From Cricetomys ansorgei (Eukaryota; Chordata; Mammalia; Rodentia; Nesomyidae), in contig JAMJFZ010003624.1 of NCBI GenBank assembly GCA_026225945.1, positions 9,384,001-9,448,000 on the forward strand: DNA of 64,000 nt, written 5' to 3'. A model generated the notes under the pieces. The model did not search any database. It had not been told where the DNA came from and saw nothing but the letters and a program-made list of their open reading frames with translations. The position numbers and the translations under genes are program-made. How positions within the stretch are numbered: position 1 is the stretch's first letter; the number at the start of each line of letters is the position of its first letter. Positions 1 through 11,948 of the stretch are shown piece after piece.

Positions 1-862
1 GTGGCTACTGTCCTGAACTCCACTCTTGCCACTGACATTCAGATATTCCTGGAATGAATCTCCCTTAGTTGGGCTGTACTGTCCTTTTTATATGTTTTAT
101 AAGTTGAAGATAACATACTCTTTTAAATACTTAACATGATATCACTACATTTTTCAAAGTCTTTGAGTCTTCTGAAATACCTTTACTGTGCTATGAGCCC
201 ACCAAGCTCCGCCTTCTATAAACCCACCGGGCCCGCCTGCTAGGAGCCCACTGGGCCCCGGCCTCATCTTGCAGCAGCAACTAGCCCCTGCTCTCATTTC
301 CAGCTGAAACATTCTCACACTTAAATACATAGGACCCCCAAAATCTTGTCTTAAAATCAAATGGCTGTAGGTATGTGTGAAAGCAAATACTCTGTAAAAG
401 CTAAAGGAGTAATTTCATCTAACTTATTAACATTTTGAGAACGACAACAACATAACCACAGAAACCCGAATTTGCTTAAGACTTCACCTTCACTGTAGAC
501 TGGAAGCATGACACCCTCTGGATCTGCCGGCCAGTGTCACAGTCCCAAACTTAGATTTACGTTAAGAAATAATTTCCAGGTAGAACCTTATGAGATAACA
601 TTTCTAATTAACAATTATGCCACAAGTATAAACAGTCGGAAAATCTTTTAATAAAAGCGAAGCTATTTAGCGCTGGTGCTGCCACTGGTCTATACGGCAA
701 TGTATCATCTCAGTTTGTGTACGAGGCCACTCAGGCGGTGAGTGCTCTGAAGGAAACACGTCAGCTTAAAGCGACCTCCTGTGCCAGTTCACCATGATGT
801 GCCAAACACGTGCAAAATGTTTTAAACACTACCGCATCTCGCAAGAGCTTCTGCGGCTCACT

Positions 863-964
863 ACACGCGTGGTTCACCACTGTTTCCACAGTGACTGTGT
901 GTCGCTGCAGTGTACACGCGTGACTCAGCACTGTTTCCACAGTGACTGTGACTATGTGTGCACT
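863..964. repeat. 51-bp tandem duplication
   Basis: Two adjacent copies of about 51 bp both contain ACACGCGT (863 and 914) and the 20-mer CTGTTTCCACAGTGACTGTG (880 and 931). The copies differ at a few positions, so the duplication is old enough to have diverged. Confidence 0.9.
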
Positions 965-1420
965 GAAGACAATTAGAAGGCCTCTCCACGAGGCGAGGGT
1001 TTAGTTTGACTTATGGCACATGATGAGCTTTATAAACTTCTAACGCTATTTCCTGTTGTTACACTTCATATCATGTACATGTAAGCCTCGTATCATATAC
1101 TTGTAAATAATATAAATGTAAGACAAACACATTTTTATATCATAGCTGACATATTTACAATCCAGTTCATCTTGGTGTGTGGTGGATTTTTATTAACTCT
1201 ACTTCACTCTTGAAAGGCAGTTACTTACAGAAAGAGATGGCTGTCGATGTGGATGCTGTGTCGCATTAAACTCAGTCGTAAGAAAGCTCTCTCCCTAATC
1301 AGACGATGTTTAGGTTTACCAGTTCTAACACCACCTCACAGTCTTCCCTCTGACTGCACTCTTTGAAAGCTTAACGCTCAGTACTGAGCAACATGGGCTC
1401 TTAAGACCATTACTATATAT

Positions 1421-1466
1421 ACACACACACACACACACTCACACACACTCACACACACACACTCAC

Positions 1467-1531
<65 letters not shown>
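1421..1531. repeat. (CA)n microsatellite, interrupted by CACT units
   Basis: About 110 bp of CA dinucleotides with several CACTCA interruptions lies inside WDR41 intron 4. It is likely to vary in length. Confidence 0.95.
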
Positions 1532-1533
<2 letters not shown>

Positions 1534-2896
1534 TCTGCCATCAACATTTAAGTAAGAAAGTTAATTAACAATAAGGTCCAAGGAGAGTAAATTTAAAATT
1601 CACCTGGATAAAATGTCCAAGTTCTCTGGGAATTTTTTTTAAATAATAGCGATCCAGTAACATGAATGGCTCTGAGCATGATGTCACGCTTACAGGCAAC
1701 TGACCCAGCATCTTGCCCCTGTGCTGTGATGGCAATTTTAACAATTGTCTCTAATAACTAGTACAGTGTCTTAGAAACAGCCTAAAAAGACACTGCCTTT
1801 TAAATTCTACTTCTGTATATTATAATGATGAGAAAAAGACAAGATCCATAAAATGATGATTTCCTCCAAAGAGCACCGGTAATAGGTCTCCTCTGATCTA
1901 GCTATCTGAATCCAACACTGGCAAACAGAGGTTATCCCATTTAAATGTCTTGAGGTTTTCTCACCTAGACAACTTATCTATAAACCGTTTTAGCTGATGA
2001 ACTCACTCAAAGTGGGACACCAAGTCAGTCCTAGTTGGAGAGAAGCCAAAGGAACCATCCTTTGGGCTTACTTCTAAACTAACCAAACTTTAAAATAAGC
2101 ATTGACTTGTTATAGTCGATCCGACACTTAAAAAATCATAGTAATGAAAATCGTTCCCCATAGCACTTGGCTATGGGCTCCAAAAATGCAAGTCCTCATA
2201 ATGAACCCGTTCTGCATACAACGTAAAACATTATCAGGAGGGCTCCTCACGCAGCTTCAGAACTCTGACGGCAGTCAGCTGCTGGCCACTTCCGCCTTAC
2301 AGGCCATGCGCCTTGGGTGGCCAATCGGGTCTCTCCCTTCTGGCTTGGAGAATGACCAAAACTCCTACTTCACAGAGCCATCTTTAAGGTGAAATAACTC
2401 AACCTATGTGAAACGCAAGGATCCCTAGCATACGCGAGCACTTCACGGAACCCTGCCATTTGCACTGGGCTGTAAATCCCAACTGCAAAGTGTGGGAAAG
2501 CAAACGTAACTTCACTTGGGGTACTTTAAAATGCCAAGTTTTAAATACTGAGCACAGATTATTGCGCTCTGGTGCGCGCCCACAACCCACAGCAGTACGG
2601 GCTCTCATGGGGGACGTGAGGTGTCTTCTGCCATACATGAGGGGGAAATGAATTATTTTCCACTCCAACGCACCCTCATTTCCCTAAACTGAGATACCAC
2701 TTTGAGTCCCCAGCTTCCACGCCTCCTTTCGCACCGCTTGACGTGACAGACATCCTAGAGACAGCTGCTGCGGTCATGGTTTCTCCAGCACGCGCCCTGA
2801 CCTGCGGCTTCAGTCACCTAACACTTCAGGAAGCATCTCATAAAGAAGCCAAAAAACTGCTTTTGCCACGGCAGCACTCTCGGGCGAAGGATATAC

Positions 2897-3023
2897 CGAC
2901 GGTCCGGTCGGCAGAGGCCGTCAGGATGACAGGACTGTTCTCACGGGAGTCCGCGGGAGGGAGCGCGGTGACAGCCGTTATCTTCTGAGCGTGTCCCCGG
3001 AGCTCCAGGAGCTTCTCTCCTGT
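2897..3023 (-). CDS. Wdr41: WDR41 coding exon 4 (last in window)
   Basis: This 127-bp exon encodes residues 73-114 plus one base of codon 115. It opens TGEKLLELRGHAQKITAV and ends ILTASADRTV. The acceptor is TTTCAG at 3024 and the donor is CG|GTATAT at 2897/2896. RGHAQKITAV is the Gly-His start of WD40 blade 2, and ILTASADRTV is its S-x-D-x-T/S-V turn. The loop between them (ALPPADSRENSP) is the least conserved part of the exon. The next exon, which should begin by completing Gly115, was not found between 1 and 2896, so it lies beyond the left edge. Confidence 0.94.
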
Positions 3024-3064
3024 CTGAAACACAAGAATGTCAATACACGCACTCTTCCCAACTT

Positions 3065-3280
3065 GATGAGCTGGAAATAATATTAAAGTCTTAAATAGCA
3101 TTAAATAATAACATTATTATTAAAGTCTTAATATAAAATTAAAACAACACTTAACGTGACACCATTCACAGGGGTGGATAGTGCTCGAGAGAGAATGGAG
3201 AATTTCAAATAACATTAAAAAGTCCTAAATAACATTAATAACTTAATAACAAGTCTGAAATAACATTAAAAAGAGCTACG
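3065..3280. repeat. degenerate AATAACATTAAA-type repeats
   Basis: Variants of TTAAAGTCTTAAAT and AAATAACATTAAAAAGTC recur at irregular spacing, for example near 3080, 3118, 3208, 3234 and 3259. The tract starts about 40 nt upstream (gene sense) of the exon 4 acceptor and so covers the probable branch-point region. Confidence 0.65.
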
Positions 3281-3693
3281 TATAAACAAACATACATGCC
3301 ACTTAAAATTGTGTTTAGAACTTCAAATTTTTTAAGCAATCAAATATAATCTAAACAAGTATTGAAAAAAAAAGCTGTGAATGTTTTTTGCTATTTTCTA
3401 GCTAGTATGCTATTTTAGCATACTTTCACAGTCAATTTAAAGAAATAATCTTTCCCTCGGCTTTAGAAATTGTGTAAGTTCTACAACAGTAACAGCATTT
3501 GATCTGTAAAAGGAAGCAGGGAGTCCTTATGAGGTACGTGCATATGTCTGCCCTACTCACGGCTACAAGTGCAGAAGCAGCAGAAGCACCGTGGCCTCCA
3601 GGCACATTTAACCCAGCAACCATTCCTGCCCACTTCTTCTCCCTGACGAAGCAGCCTTCCTAAGTAGAAACATACACTATCTATACATTTCAG

Positions 3694-3750
3694 CTATATA
3701 TACATGTATGTACATGTATATATATGTATGTACACACACACACACACACT
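3694..3750. repeat. TA/TG/CA compound simple repeat
   Basis: Alternating TATATACATGTATGTACATG runs into a short CA tract ending near 3750. Confidence 0.85.
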
Positions 3751-3850
3751 CTTCCCAAGGCTGCAGGACCTCATGAACGCGTTTACAGCACAAGTGGCCT
3801 TCTGCATCCACCATTTTGAGAAGCACAGATTCAGTTAGTCTCACTTTTGT

Positions 3851-3977
3851 TTGTTCTGAAACAGAAGTGTAGGCCAGGCTTGCCTCAAACGTACCATGAA
3901 GCTAAGGCTAGCCTGGATCTTCCGACTCTTCCGACCTCGAGGATCACAGACATGTGCCACCATGACTCAACCGATCT
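3851..3977 (-). mobile_element. old B1 SINE
   Basis: The plus strand reads as a worn antisense B1: the GAAACAG start, AGGCCAGGCTTGCCTCAAAC, then GATCACAGACATGTGCCACCATG. The many substitutions suggest an old subfamily. Confidence 0.7.
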
Positions 3978-4011
3978 TAGACTAAAATTATGTATTTTCT
4001 AAAGGTGTGTG

Positions 4012-4090
4012 AGGTTGAGTGGCAGTATGGATCTGTAATCCCAGACTTCAACAGGCTGCAGCAGGAGGAACGAAAGGCCAACGTGGGCCT
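4012..4090 (+). mobile_element. B1-like fragment
   Basis: GTGGCAGTATGGATCTGTAATCCCAGACTT followed by GGCTGCAGCAGGAGGA resembles the first half of an old B1. The right half is missing. Confidence 0.5.
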
Positions 4091-4710
4091 CCTATGCTCT
4101 CAATCAATCGAAACAGAATAAATTGTACGGAGCAAGAAAAGACTTTTCTCGTCATTATTCCCTACAACACTTGCGTTACGTTAGGTATGATATCTACTCT
4201 GCGGGTAATTTTAAGTATGTGGGAGGATGTACGCAGAGTATAAGCAAAAATTCTCCCTGGGCTCTTGAGCACGCAGTGTTGGGTAGAGGAGGGCCGCGGC
4301 TGCCCCTGTGGATGGCGTCATGTTAAAGGACCGCTCTGTCTAGCAAGCCCACAGAGAAACGAGGACTGACACTGACATCAGACAACCAGAAGGAAGCAGT
4401 GAGGAAGAAAAAGACAGAGCAAGCTGCAAAACAAAGACCAAAAGAGAGGCCCCAGGAAACATGCGCAACCTTTAAATATTCTTGAAAAACAGACCTCCTC
4501 TTACACAGATTAAAGTCAAACATGAGATTTTTTTTTATTGTGTTATCATACAAGATTGAATGAAAAACTGTACCTTCTTATAAAATAAAACAATTCATTT
4601 TTGATGTCACTTACTGCGTAGTAGCTGACTATGTAAGTTTGTTCAGTAAGGTTAAAACTCTGACTTTTTCTACTCCTGGGGCTCAGACCTCTCTGGCCTC
4701 TTCAGGCGTG

Positions 4711-4719
4711 TGCGCGCAC

Positions 4720-4769
<50 letters not shown>
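4711..4769. repeat. (CA)n microsatellite
   Basis: About 27 CA units follow a GTGTGCGCGCACACACG lead-in. Confidence 0.95.
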
Positions 4770-4773
<4 letters not shown>

Positions 4774-4822
4774 TATGGTTTTAAAGATTAAAACTTTAAA
4801 AGAAATAATAAAAAAATAAAAG

Positions 4823-4970
4823 TTGGGCGGTAGTGGCACACACCTTTAATCCCAGCACTCCGGAGGCAGAGACAGGCAGATCTCTGTGAGTTCGAGGCCA
4901 GCCTGGTCTACAGAGTGAGTTCCAGGACAGCGAGAGTTACAACAGAGAAACCCTGTCTTGAAAAAAAAAA
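4823..4970 (+). mobile_element. B1 SINE, nearly full length
   Basis: All B1 landmarks are present: the GGGCGGTAGTGGC head, CCTTTAATCCCAGCACTC (Pol III box region), GTTCGAGGCCAGCCTGGTCT (B box) and CAGAGAAACCCTGTCTTG followed by poly(A). The GAGTTACAACAGAG variant differs from typical house-mouse B1. It is antisense to WDR41 in intron 3. Confidence 0.95.
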
Positions 4971-5219
4971 TTTAAAGATTAAATTTTTTTTTCACAAAAT
5001 TGCATTTGTTTGTCAGGGTGGAAAAATCTTAAAGAAACCTTTCCCTCTTACGAAATACTAGTCCCTGTTGCAAATGAGTATCTCTAACTAGCTCTCCCAA
5101 GTATTAACCAATCTCGATCTCAAAGGATAATAACAACATGCCCAACATACTCCACACAGAATGAAGGGTCAACCACACGGCCATGTGTCCTTTACAGTCC
5201 GCATTTAATTGGTACATAC

Positions 5220-5268
5220 CTGGGCATTCCACACAACTATAATTCCATCATCACCAGCCGATGCAAAC
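5220..5268 (-). CDS. Wdr41: WDR41 coding exon 3
   Basis: This 49-bp exon completes Arg56 with its first base and encodes FASAGDDGIIVVWNAQ (residues 57-72). The acceptor is AACCAG|G at 5269/5268 and the donor is CAG|GTATGT at 5220/5219. The ASAGDDGIIVVWN stretch is a classic WD40 strand c-d signature, with the structural Asp and the terminal Trp. The exon is too short for an ORF search and was found by motif and phase. Intron 2 upstream is 10.6 kb and intron 3 downstream is 2.2 kb. Confidence 0.94.
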
Positions 5269-7043
5269 CTGGTTTGAGAAAAGAGGCCGCAAATAAAAAT
5301 CGCTAGTGACTTTTAGTGTTACTTTAATAAAATCATATTTGGAAACATATATATTAATATCTGATATTTTGTGTAACAGGAATATATCAAGGCTATTATC
5401 AATATAATAACATTCTATACATAAATCCTATTGAGAAATAATTTTCAAATCATTATTCATCATGGTACCTGTATTATAACAAAATCAAGTGCTATTTTCA
5501 AGCAGGCACCCAACACAGTGCTGTATGACATTCAAACTGTAAGCTGTCAATGTGTTACTGGTAATAAAGCATACCAGTTTGTAAATTAACACTAATGATT
5601 TAGAATCATAACTAAGTTGTCTTTTTATTATTATCCCCATCTAGCTGAATTCAGGCTTTTTTTTTTAATAAGAGAAAAAAGAAATCCAATTATGGACTGC
5701 GTCGAACTGTTCATAGTTAGCCACCATAAACAGATGATGTTCCACTAATTGCTATGTCATTTAGACAACCTGTGGTTCTTCCCTCCAAGATCAGTAGTGG
5801 GTTTCATAAAATAAGATCTTCCATGTCTTCGGTCAAGTCAGCAGAGTTGGTGGAAAGCACCATTAGGAGAGAAGTCAGGGACTAAGAGCTGAGATGGAGA
5901 GATGATTCTGTCCTACGGAAGATCTCTAGCGATCTTACCTTACAGGAGATACACGGGTTCTCACTTCAGTCCCTAACGCCTTCCCCAACCTCCGAGCTGA
6001 TCATGCTCAGCTTCCACCGCCTGCTGTCTTCATAGACTCAGGGAACCCCACGTTCACTTCTCATTTCAAATCCCTCATCAGATCTCACGCGGGCAGAGGT
6101 GAGAGATCAAATGTAGTCAGGCAGATTCTAAGTAACTTTCAACGAAACACTACACATTTTTTAATGGAAAGGGTATTTAAGACTCCTTAGTTAACTAGCC
6201 AGAGGCACGTAACAATTCATGTCAAATCCATATACGCTGTTTATGTTAATTTCAAAATGTGAGCGACTTAAAAATTCTGGCGAGTGAAAAGAAAATGTCT
6301 GTCCTAAGCCTGTGTATACACCAGCAGAGGCAACTGAACTCATTGGTTTAAAAAGTGGCTCAAGTTGTGAGGAAAACGTCCAGATGGGGGTAGGGGATGT
6401 GAGTAGAATTGGAAGGCAGGGAATAAGGGGTTGATATTATTAAAACACATTGTATACAATATAAAAACTCTCAAAGAGCAATTAAAAAAAAACACACACT
6501 TAAGCTTCATTTTTCTATAGGCACTACTGTGTTCTCCAAAACCCACATTGCTCAACACCTACCTTGAGTATCAGAAGGAGTTGCTGGAAGTAAGTCTTCA
6601 GTAGCTTGGTTTGGGGGCCTATTGATTTCTTTGTATTTATGTAGTGAGAGCAGCTAAGGGCAGGACTCAAGAAAACTTAAGTTTTCTGTAGTATACAACA
6701 TCAATCTCTATTGATTCTCCAAACCCTTATAATTGCTTTTCTCCCGTTCAGAAAGGCTGCAGGTTTAAATTACTTTTTCTCTAACCCTGATTTTTAACTT
6801 CTCATTACTGTTTTTACCATGTTTGAATCTCACAGAGAGAAATGAGTTCACAATGAGAGATGTCTGAACTGTTGAGAGTTTAGGAATGAGATAGGGAACA
6901 CTTTGCCTCAAGCTGGAATTTAATCAGTAGCAAAAAAAGGTAATTCTAAACAATGTTCAATACTAACGCATGATATTGAAGTCAATTTTTATCGCTCAAA
7001 GATCAATTACCCACTTTGTAGACTATTCAGCCTTTCGGTATAA

Positions 7044-7092
7044 GTGTGTGTGTGTGTGTGTGTGTGTGTATAATATATATATAATATATATT
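7044..7092. repeat. (TG)n-(TA)n compound microsatellite
   Basis: About 12 TG units run into TATAATATATATAATATATA. Confidence 0.93.
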
Positions 7093-8640
7093 TCAATACT
7101 TTCTGTTACTGCTCTAAAGTAGAAACAAAGCTTTGAAAAGCAAACCAACTGCTTTGGTATACAATGGCATCCCTCGTAAGATCGTTGACAAATGGTTAGG
7201 AGGTCATCTGTGGGCTACAGGTGTCTATTCAACTATAAAGGTCGCTAAAAACTCGTTGCTACAGCAGCTTATAAAAACCAAATCCTAGTCCATTAAGCAC
7301 ATACTTTACCTCTAAACCAAAAGTGGAAACTCAACCCAAGAATTCCTAATACCGGGAAACGCTGCCACTCCTGAAAGGAAGTAACGAACTGTTAATCAGG
7401 GGTACCTGATACATCAGTAAGGATAGAGCTACTCAGTGAAAGAGAAGTGACTGCTACCATACACTCCATCTGAACCACAATCTATGTTAACAAAACCCTA
7501 AGACGTAAGCCTCAGGATAAGATACTGAGAGAACTGCTTCTCTGTTAGACACCATAGTAAGCTTATTGATATGCCGGAGTTGGAAAAACACTAAGGCGGG
7601 TAATATGCGGTTCTCGTCTTGAGATCTCAAAGCTGAACAAGTACTCAGAAATGTCCTGTATTTCACAAATCTAAGGCATCATTAGTCATAAACATTGTTA
7701 TTTTATGTACCACTAAGGGAAAAAAATGCTGCCAATTTCATCTGAAGGGCATCAATTATGATGTGTCTAAATTTCAGATGTTAAAAAGAAGAAAATTATG
7801 CTCCTTGGAATCAATAAAATCAGTAAAAATCAGTGAAATACAGGCAGCTTGGATGAGAATGCCTCCCACAGGCTCATAGGTTTGAACCCTTGTTTCCCAG
7901 TTGGTGGAACTGTTTGGAAAGGATCAGGAGGCGTGGCCTTGAACAGCACACAGAATGCACCATGTAACAGCAGCAGAATACATTGGCCTCTCAAGTTTTT
8001 GAGAAACAGTCCCCAAGAAAGACAGTATTACACATTATAGGAGAACTCTTAACTTAAAATAGGAATTATACAAAATATGTTGCCAGGCCACAATGAACTT
8101 AAACTAGAAGTCAGTATCAAAGATATCTCAAGACATTTAAAATTTTAAAAATACTTCTAAATAATACAAAGTAGTAAATATGAAAATGCAAATGCAGCAT
8201 CCTGGTGGGTTTTTTTTCTCTGCTTTCTTGAGTTCTTAAATATTACTTTGCAGAGTCTGTGTCTTGCACTCTGTCAGCTCTAAGACACCGTCCTGCCGGC
8301 CCCTGCTGGTGTGGAGAGCCGATGTGGGAGGGTGCAAAGTTCTCTAATTCTATTACTCAGCCTAGTCTGTTGGGAGGCCTAGTCTGAAGGCCTACTATGG
8401 CTTACACACATTTTCCATCTGCCTTGTATGGTACCCCCACCCTTTGACTCCTCGAAGCCCTGACTTTACAGACTCATTTTAATTTTAGCTGCTCCTGTGA
8501 GAGCCATGTTATTCTAGAATTTAGATGCATTGGGTACCCTGTCAAACCTCTGCAACTGGAGATTCCCCTAACCAAGCAGATCCCGGGCTTCTCAGCCTTG
8601 CATTAGTTTAATTTTGATTTCCAGAAACTCGCCTAACCCA

Positions 8641-8755
8641 TTCTTTCTGTGTATGTGGTTTTGGGGTTGATCATTTGGTATTGGATAGCCAACTGGTGTG
8701 CTTTGCCCCGGGGAAGACTATTTCTCTCACTCTGAGCATTCCTTAGTTGCCGTCA
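8641..8755 (-). mobile_element. L1 3'-end fragment
   Basis: Plus-strand phrases TTTTGGGGTTGATCATTTGG and TTGGATAGCCAACTGGTGTG match the copy at 33050-33120 (GCTGACCTTTTGGCACTGG, ATATCCAATTGATGTGCTTC). I recognise both as antisense rodent L1 3'-UTR sequence. The AT-rich stretch at 8200-8640 to its left is unassigned. Confidence 0.7.
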
Positions 8756-8778
8756 AACCAAGGTTTGAATGGCACTGT

Positions 8779-9000
8779 TTGAGTCAGGCGTGATGGAGCA
8801 TGCCTGTAATCTCTGTACTCAAGAAGTAGAGGCAAAAGGGTGACAGCTTTGAAATCAGTCTGAGGTCGGAACTGAGTTCAAGGCTAGCCTGAGCTACACA
8901 GTGAGACAACGTCTCAGATAATCAAGGGCTGGGAATGTCTCTCGGTGATAGAATGCTTATTTAGAATCCAGAAGGCCCACATTCAATACTCGGGACCATT
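8779..9000 (+). mobile_element. old B1-like plus ID-like composite (B4 type)
   Basis: GTCAGGCGTGATGGAGCATG, GTTCAAGGCTAGCCTGAGCT and CAGTGAGACAACGTCTCA give a worn B1. GGGCTGGGAATGTCTCTCGG and GATAGAATGCTTATTTAGAA then resemble an ID/tRNA-Ala-type SINE. The pair may be one composite or two adjacent inserts. Confidence 0.6.
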
Positions 9001-9370
9001 TAAAAATTTTTAAATAGTCTTTGAGACTACATAATTAAATGACTAGTAAAACATGACGCGCATGGACAAACGAGTTCAACCGGGTGAGCCGAGGCAGTTT
9101 AATAAGGAGCTGCAGCCGTGTTCCACATGCTCCTACGCTGGTCATAAAGAGTAAACGTGTTATTAGGAAGCAGGTCTGTGTAGTCTGCGTGTACACACTT
9201 TATTCTGAAACCAGGGATCAGTACGGAACGGCTCCTGTCCTTCCGGGGCTCACCAGGCAGCATTACGAATCACACTACAGCCCCCAGACTGAGGGTCCAC
9301 AGAGAAGTCAGTGTACGAAACTGCTCCCTCCAACGCCTTCACTCTTAACAGCTCAGGACCCCTGAATTCT

Positions 9371-9470
9371 AGGGGCTAGAAAAGTAGCTTAATGGCAAAA
9401 CATTTGTCTCACGTGTGCAAGGCCCGGGTTTGATCCCCAGCACAGAGGGAAACAAACAAAAACAAAAACA
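9371..9470 (+). mobile_element. ID SINE
   Basis: GGGGCTAGAAAAGTAGCTTA, then GTGTGCAAGGCCCGGGTTTG and ATCCCCAGCACAGAGG, then an A-rich AAACAAACAAAAAC tail. These are the tRNA-Ala-like A and B boxes of rodent ID elements. Confidence 0.85.
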
Positions 9471-9532
9471 ATCATTAACACAAGTCTAACAGCTAGAATT
9501 TTGGGGTCCAGTATTACTCAAAAAATAAAGAA

Positions 9533-9655
9533 GGCAGATGTGGTGGCTCACAGCCATGACCCCCGCACTCCGGGAAGCTGGGGCACGGGGGCTGGCATGA
9601 GCTAGAAGCCAGCCTAGACTGTTTGAAAAGACACTGTCTCAAAAAGAAAAGTACA
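9533..9655 (+). mobile_element. old B1 SINE
   Basis: GGCAGATGTGGTGGCTCACA, GCCAGCCTAGACTGTTTGAA and GACACTGTCTCAAAAAG form a diverged B1. Confidence 0.7.
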
Positions 9656-10179
9656 AGGTGGGGGCATTTCATGAGGAGAGAACAGGCGGGAGCGCTTCAC
9701 AGAGCACAGCGTGTACCAGGGGAGGCCTCCGCGCCTCGGCTCACACTTCTGTGAGGGGTTCCCCACAGCTAGGCGAACAGGCCTGGCTCTCTCTGCTCCG
9801 CTTACGCTTACATAGAGGCTGCACTGAGCATGCTCAGCTTCAGACCCTTCTGGGATTTCTGTGAATCTGTCTATGAACAGGGAGAACGTTCTGGTCTGTT
9901 CTTCCTTTTGAGGCCAGCCTCCACGTGGGCAGGAGGCTCCGCTGTCAGCTGCTTTGGTGGTTCAGGTTGGGGGTCCACCTCGCTCAGGAAGCATAAGCAA
10001 AGCGAGCTTGCCAGGCAGCCACGCCCTCCAGCTAACTTGCCCTCAGCTACGACTCTTCTCAGCGCTTGAGTACTTGTGATTCCTGCATTCGTTCCCAACT
10101 AGTTTGGCTAGCTAAGGAGATAGTGTTTATAACATTTTTGTTTGCTGTGGAGTATTTTACATATCTGTAAACAGACTGT

Positions 10180-10290
10180 TTTAAGTCCGATGGCTCAGTT
10201 CATAAAGTACCTGCGCTGTGCGCATCACAACCTTAGTTGGGACCCCAACACCCAATAAGTCAAGCGCAGAAGCGCACGTCTCTTAACTCC
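10180..10290 (+). mobile_element. possible tRNA-derived SINE fragment
   Basis: GATGGCTCAGTTCATAAAGT, then CACAACCTTAGTTGGGACCC resemble the A and B boxes of a B4/ID-type SINE. The 3' part is not recognisable. Confidence 0.45.
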
Positions 10291-11086
10291 AACTCAGATG
10301 AGACATTACGATTGCTTTACAGACTTCTAAAGTTTTTAGTCTGCGTATTTGTTCATGTTTTCCCTCACAATTTGTATTGAAAAGAGTCCTCCATCTTGAG
10401 GGTTAAGAGTCTACATTTTGCTGGCTACATCCCTGCGTTGTCATTTAACACATGCCTCGATCTCGTGTTTACAGTAAACTGATGTATCTAAAGCTAAAGA
10501 TGTCACAAGGTTACAGCTGGACTTTTTACTAAGGCCTCCCTCACAGGCAATCTGCATGCTCCATCGTGACACACAACTGTCAACTATGTATGTTTTCAAA
10601 AAAGGAAGTCCTTTTGTTTACATCACACATGTAAACAACTACCAATAATCATCGGAAAATTATTTCATTTGAGGAGGCTCATTGTATGTAATCCCCAACT
10701 ATACCTAACGTAATAATTTACAGCAGAAGATAATTAAGAAAGGAAGGAAGGGAAAGGGAAAGGAACAAGCGTCTGCCAACCTTTCCCCTGAAAACAGCAC
10801 AGACCATCCCTAAGGAGGGTAACAATGTGGCGGCAGGAGATGAGCCGGCACCGATAAAGCCTACACACACAGACCTTACACACCAGCTCTACCTAACCAT
10901 TAGTTTCCCCGAAGAAACCGGTTTCTCAGGAGTCACCACAGGAAACTCGAGGGTCCCATTCCTTCACCTTGCATTTCTCAACACACTGTTCTCTCCTTAG
11001 GATGCTAAATAATCTAAGTTTTAACCACTGCTGAGTTAAGCGTCATTAAGAACTTGCTGTTCTCTTAAGAAGCTACATTAGCGGGG

Positions 11087-11212
11087 CTGGAGATATGGCT
11101 GAGCAGTTGACACTGGCTGCACCCACTGACAGGGGCTCACAACTGTCTGTAATTCAATTCCAGAGGATCTGATGCCCTCAGAGAACCCACCTTTGGAGAA
11201 TGCAGGGGTTTT
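11087..11212 (+). mobile_element. B3-like SINE fragment
   Basis: GGGGCTGGAGATATGGCTGA is the head; AACTGTCTGTAATTCAATTC and CAGAGGATCTGATGCCCTCA place it in the B2/B3 group. The tail is lost; a T-rich stretch follows. Confidence 0.8.
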
Positions 11213-11823
11213 TTTGTTTTGTTTTTTTTAATTTAAACCATCTTAAGATCAGTATCAATAATAATTGGGGGGAAAAATCTTCCTGGTGGAAGAATTCAAG
11301 CTAGGAAGAATAGAATTGGAGTATCGGGTTCTTGTAACCTCTGATCCGTAAGGGATGAAAAGAAAGCCTTTTCCTGTGGCCATCATAGGCTTCTTGGTGG
11401 AAGCTTCCCAGGTTAGACCGATAAAAGGCTAACAAGAGAACAGACATGATGTGTGCATTGTGCCCACACACCAGAGTTTTCAGTGATGAATAAACTCAAA
11501 GCAGTGGTTGAAACTTGTTCTGATATAGCACTGGGGGCAGGGGGAACCTCAGATTTATTTTTATTTTATGTGTAAGGGTATTTGGCTGCCATATGTGTCT
11601 ATGTACTACTAACATCCTGGGTGCCTGGAGGTAAGTCAGATTGCCAGACTGGACAGCATAAGCTTTAAGAACTTGCTACAAAGTCTATTAAGTTAGTAAC
11701 TGTTTGGCTACTGAAATGCATGATAAAAATGGTTCTGTTCATAGCTTTTTCCAGGTATAGCTTCTTAAAAAGCTGCCCAAAGGTCCACATGAATGTGTTT
11801 ATGTCATTTAAAAATTAAATTGC

Positions 11824-11948
11824 CATGGCCAGACGGTGGTGGCGCATGCCTTTAATTCCAGAACTTGGGAGGCAGCGGCAGTTGGATCTCTGTGAGTTCA
11901 AGGCCAGCCTGGTCTACAGAGTTGAGTCTCGAAAAAACAAAAATTAAA
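11824..11948 (+). mobile_element. B1 SINE
   Basis: GGCCAGACGGTGGTGGCGCA, TTGGATCTCTGTGAGTTCAA and GGCCAGCCTGGTCTACAGAG, then a direct jump to GTCTCGAAAAAAC. An internal deletion removed the GGACAGCC...AACCCT part. Confidence 0.93.

Larger units (their letters stand above)
1..2896 (-). other. Wdr41: WDR41 intron 4 (partial)
   Basis: The donor GTATAT is at 2896 and the acceptor is outside the window. The sequence is mostly unique and AT-rich. It holds a 51-bp tandem duplication (863-964) and a CA microsatellite (1421-1531). The short ORFs here show no WD40 motif or splice context and were not accepted. Confidence 0.8.
3024..5219 (-). other. Wdr41: WDR41 intron 3
   Basis: The intron runs from donor GTATGT at 5219 to acceptor TTTCAG at 3024. 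It holds a degenerate AT-rich repeat next to the acceptor, a TA/TG/CA simple repeat (3694-3750), two worn B1 pieces, a CA tract and a young B1. Confidence 0.9.

Noticed and set aside
1..2896. WDR41 exon 5.
   Set aside because: I looked on the minus strand for the next WD40 blade text with an acceptor in phase 1 and did not find it; it is probably outside the window.
8200..8640. A possible LTR left of the L1 piece at 8.6 kb.
   Set aside because: No paired ends, target duplication or known LTR phrase could be seen.
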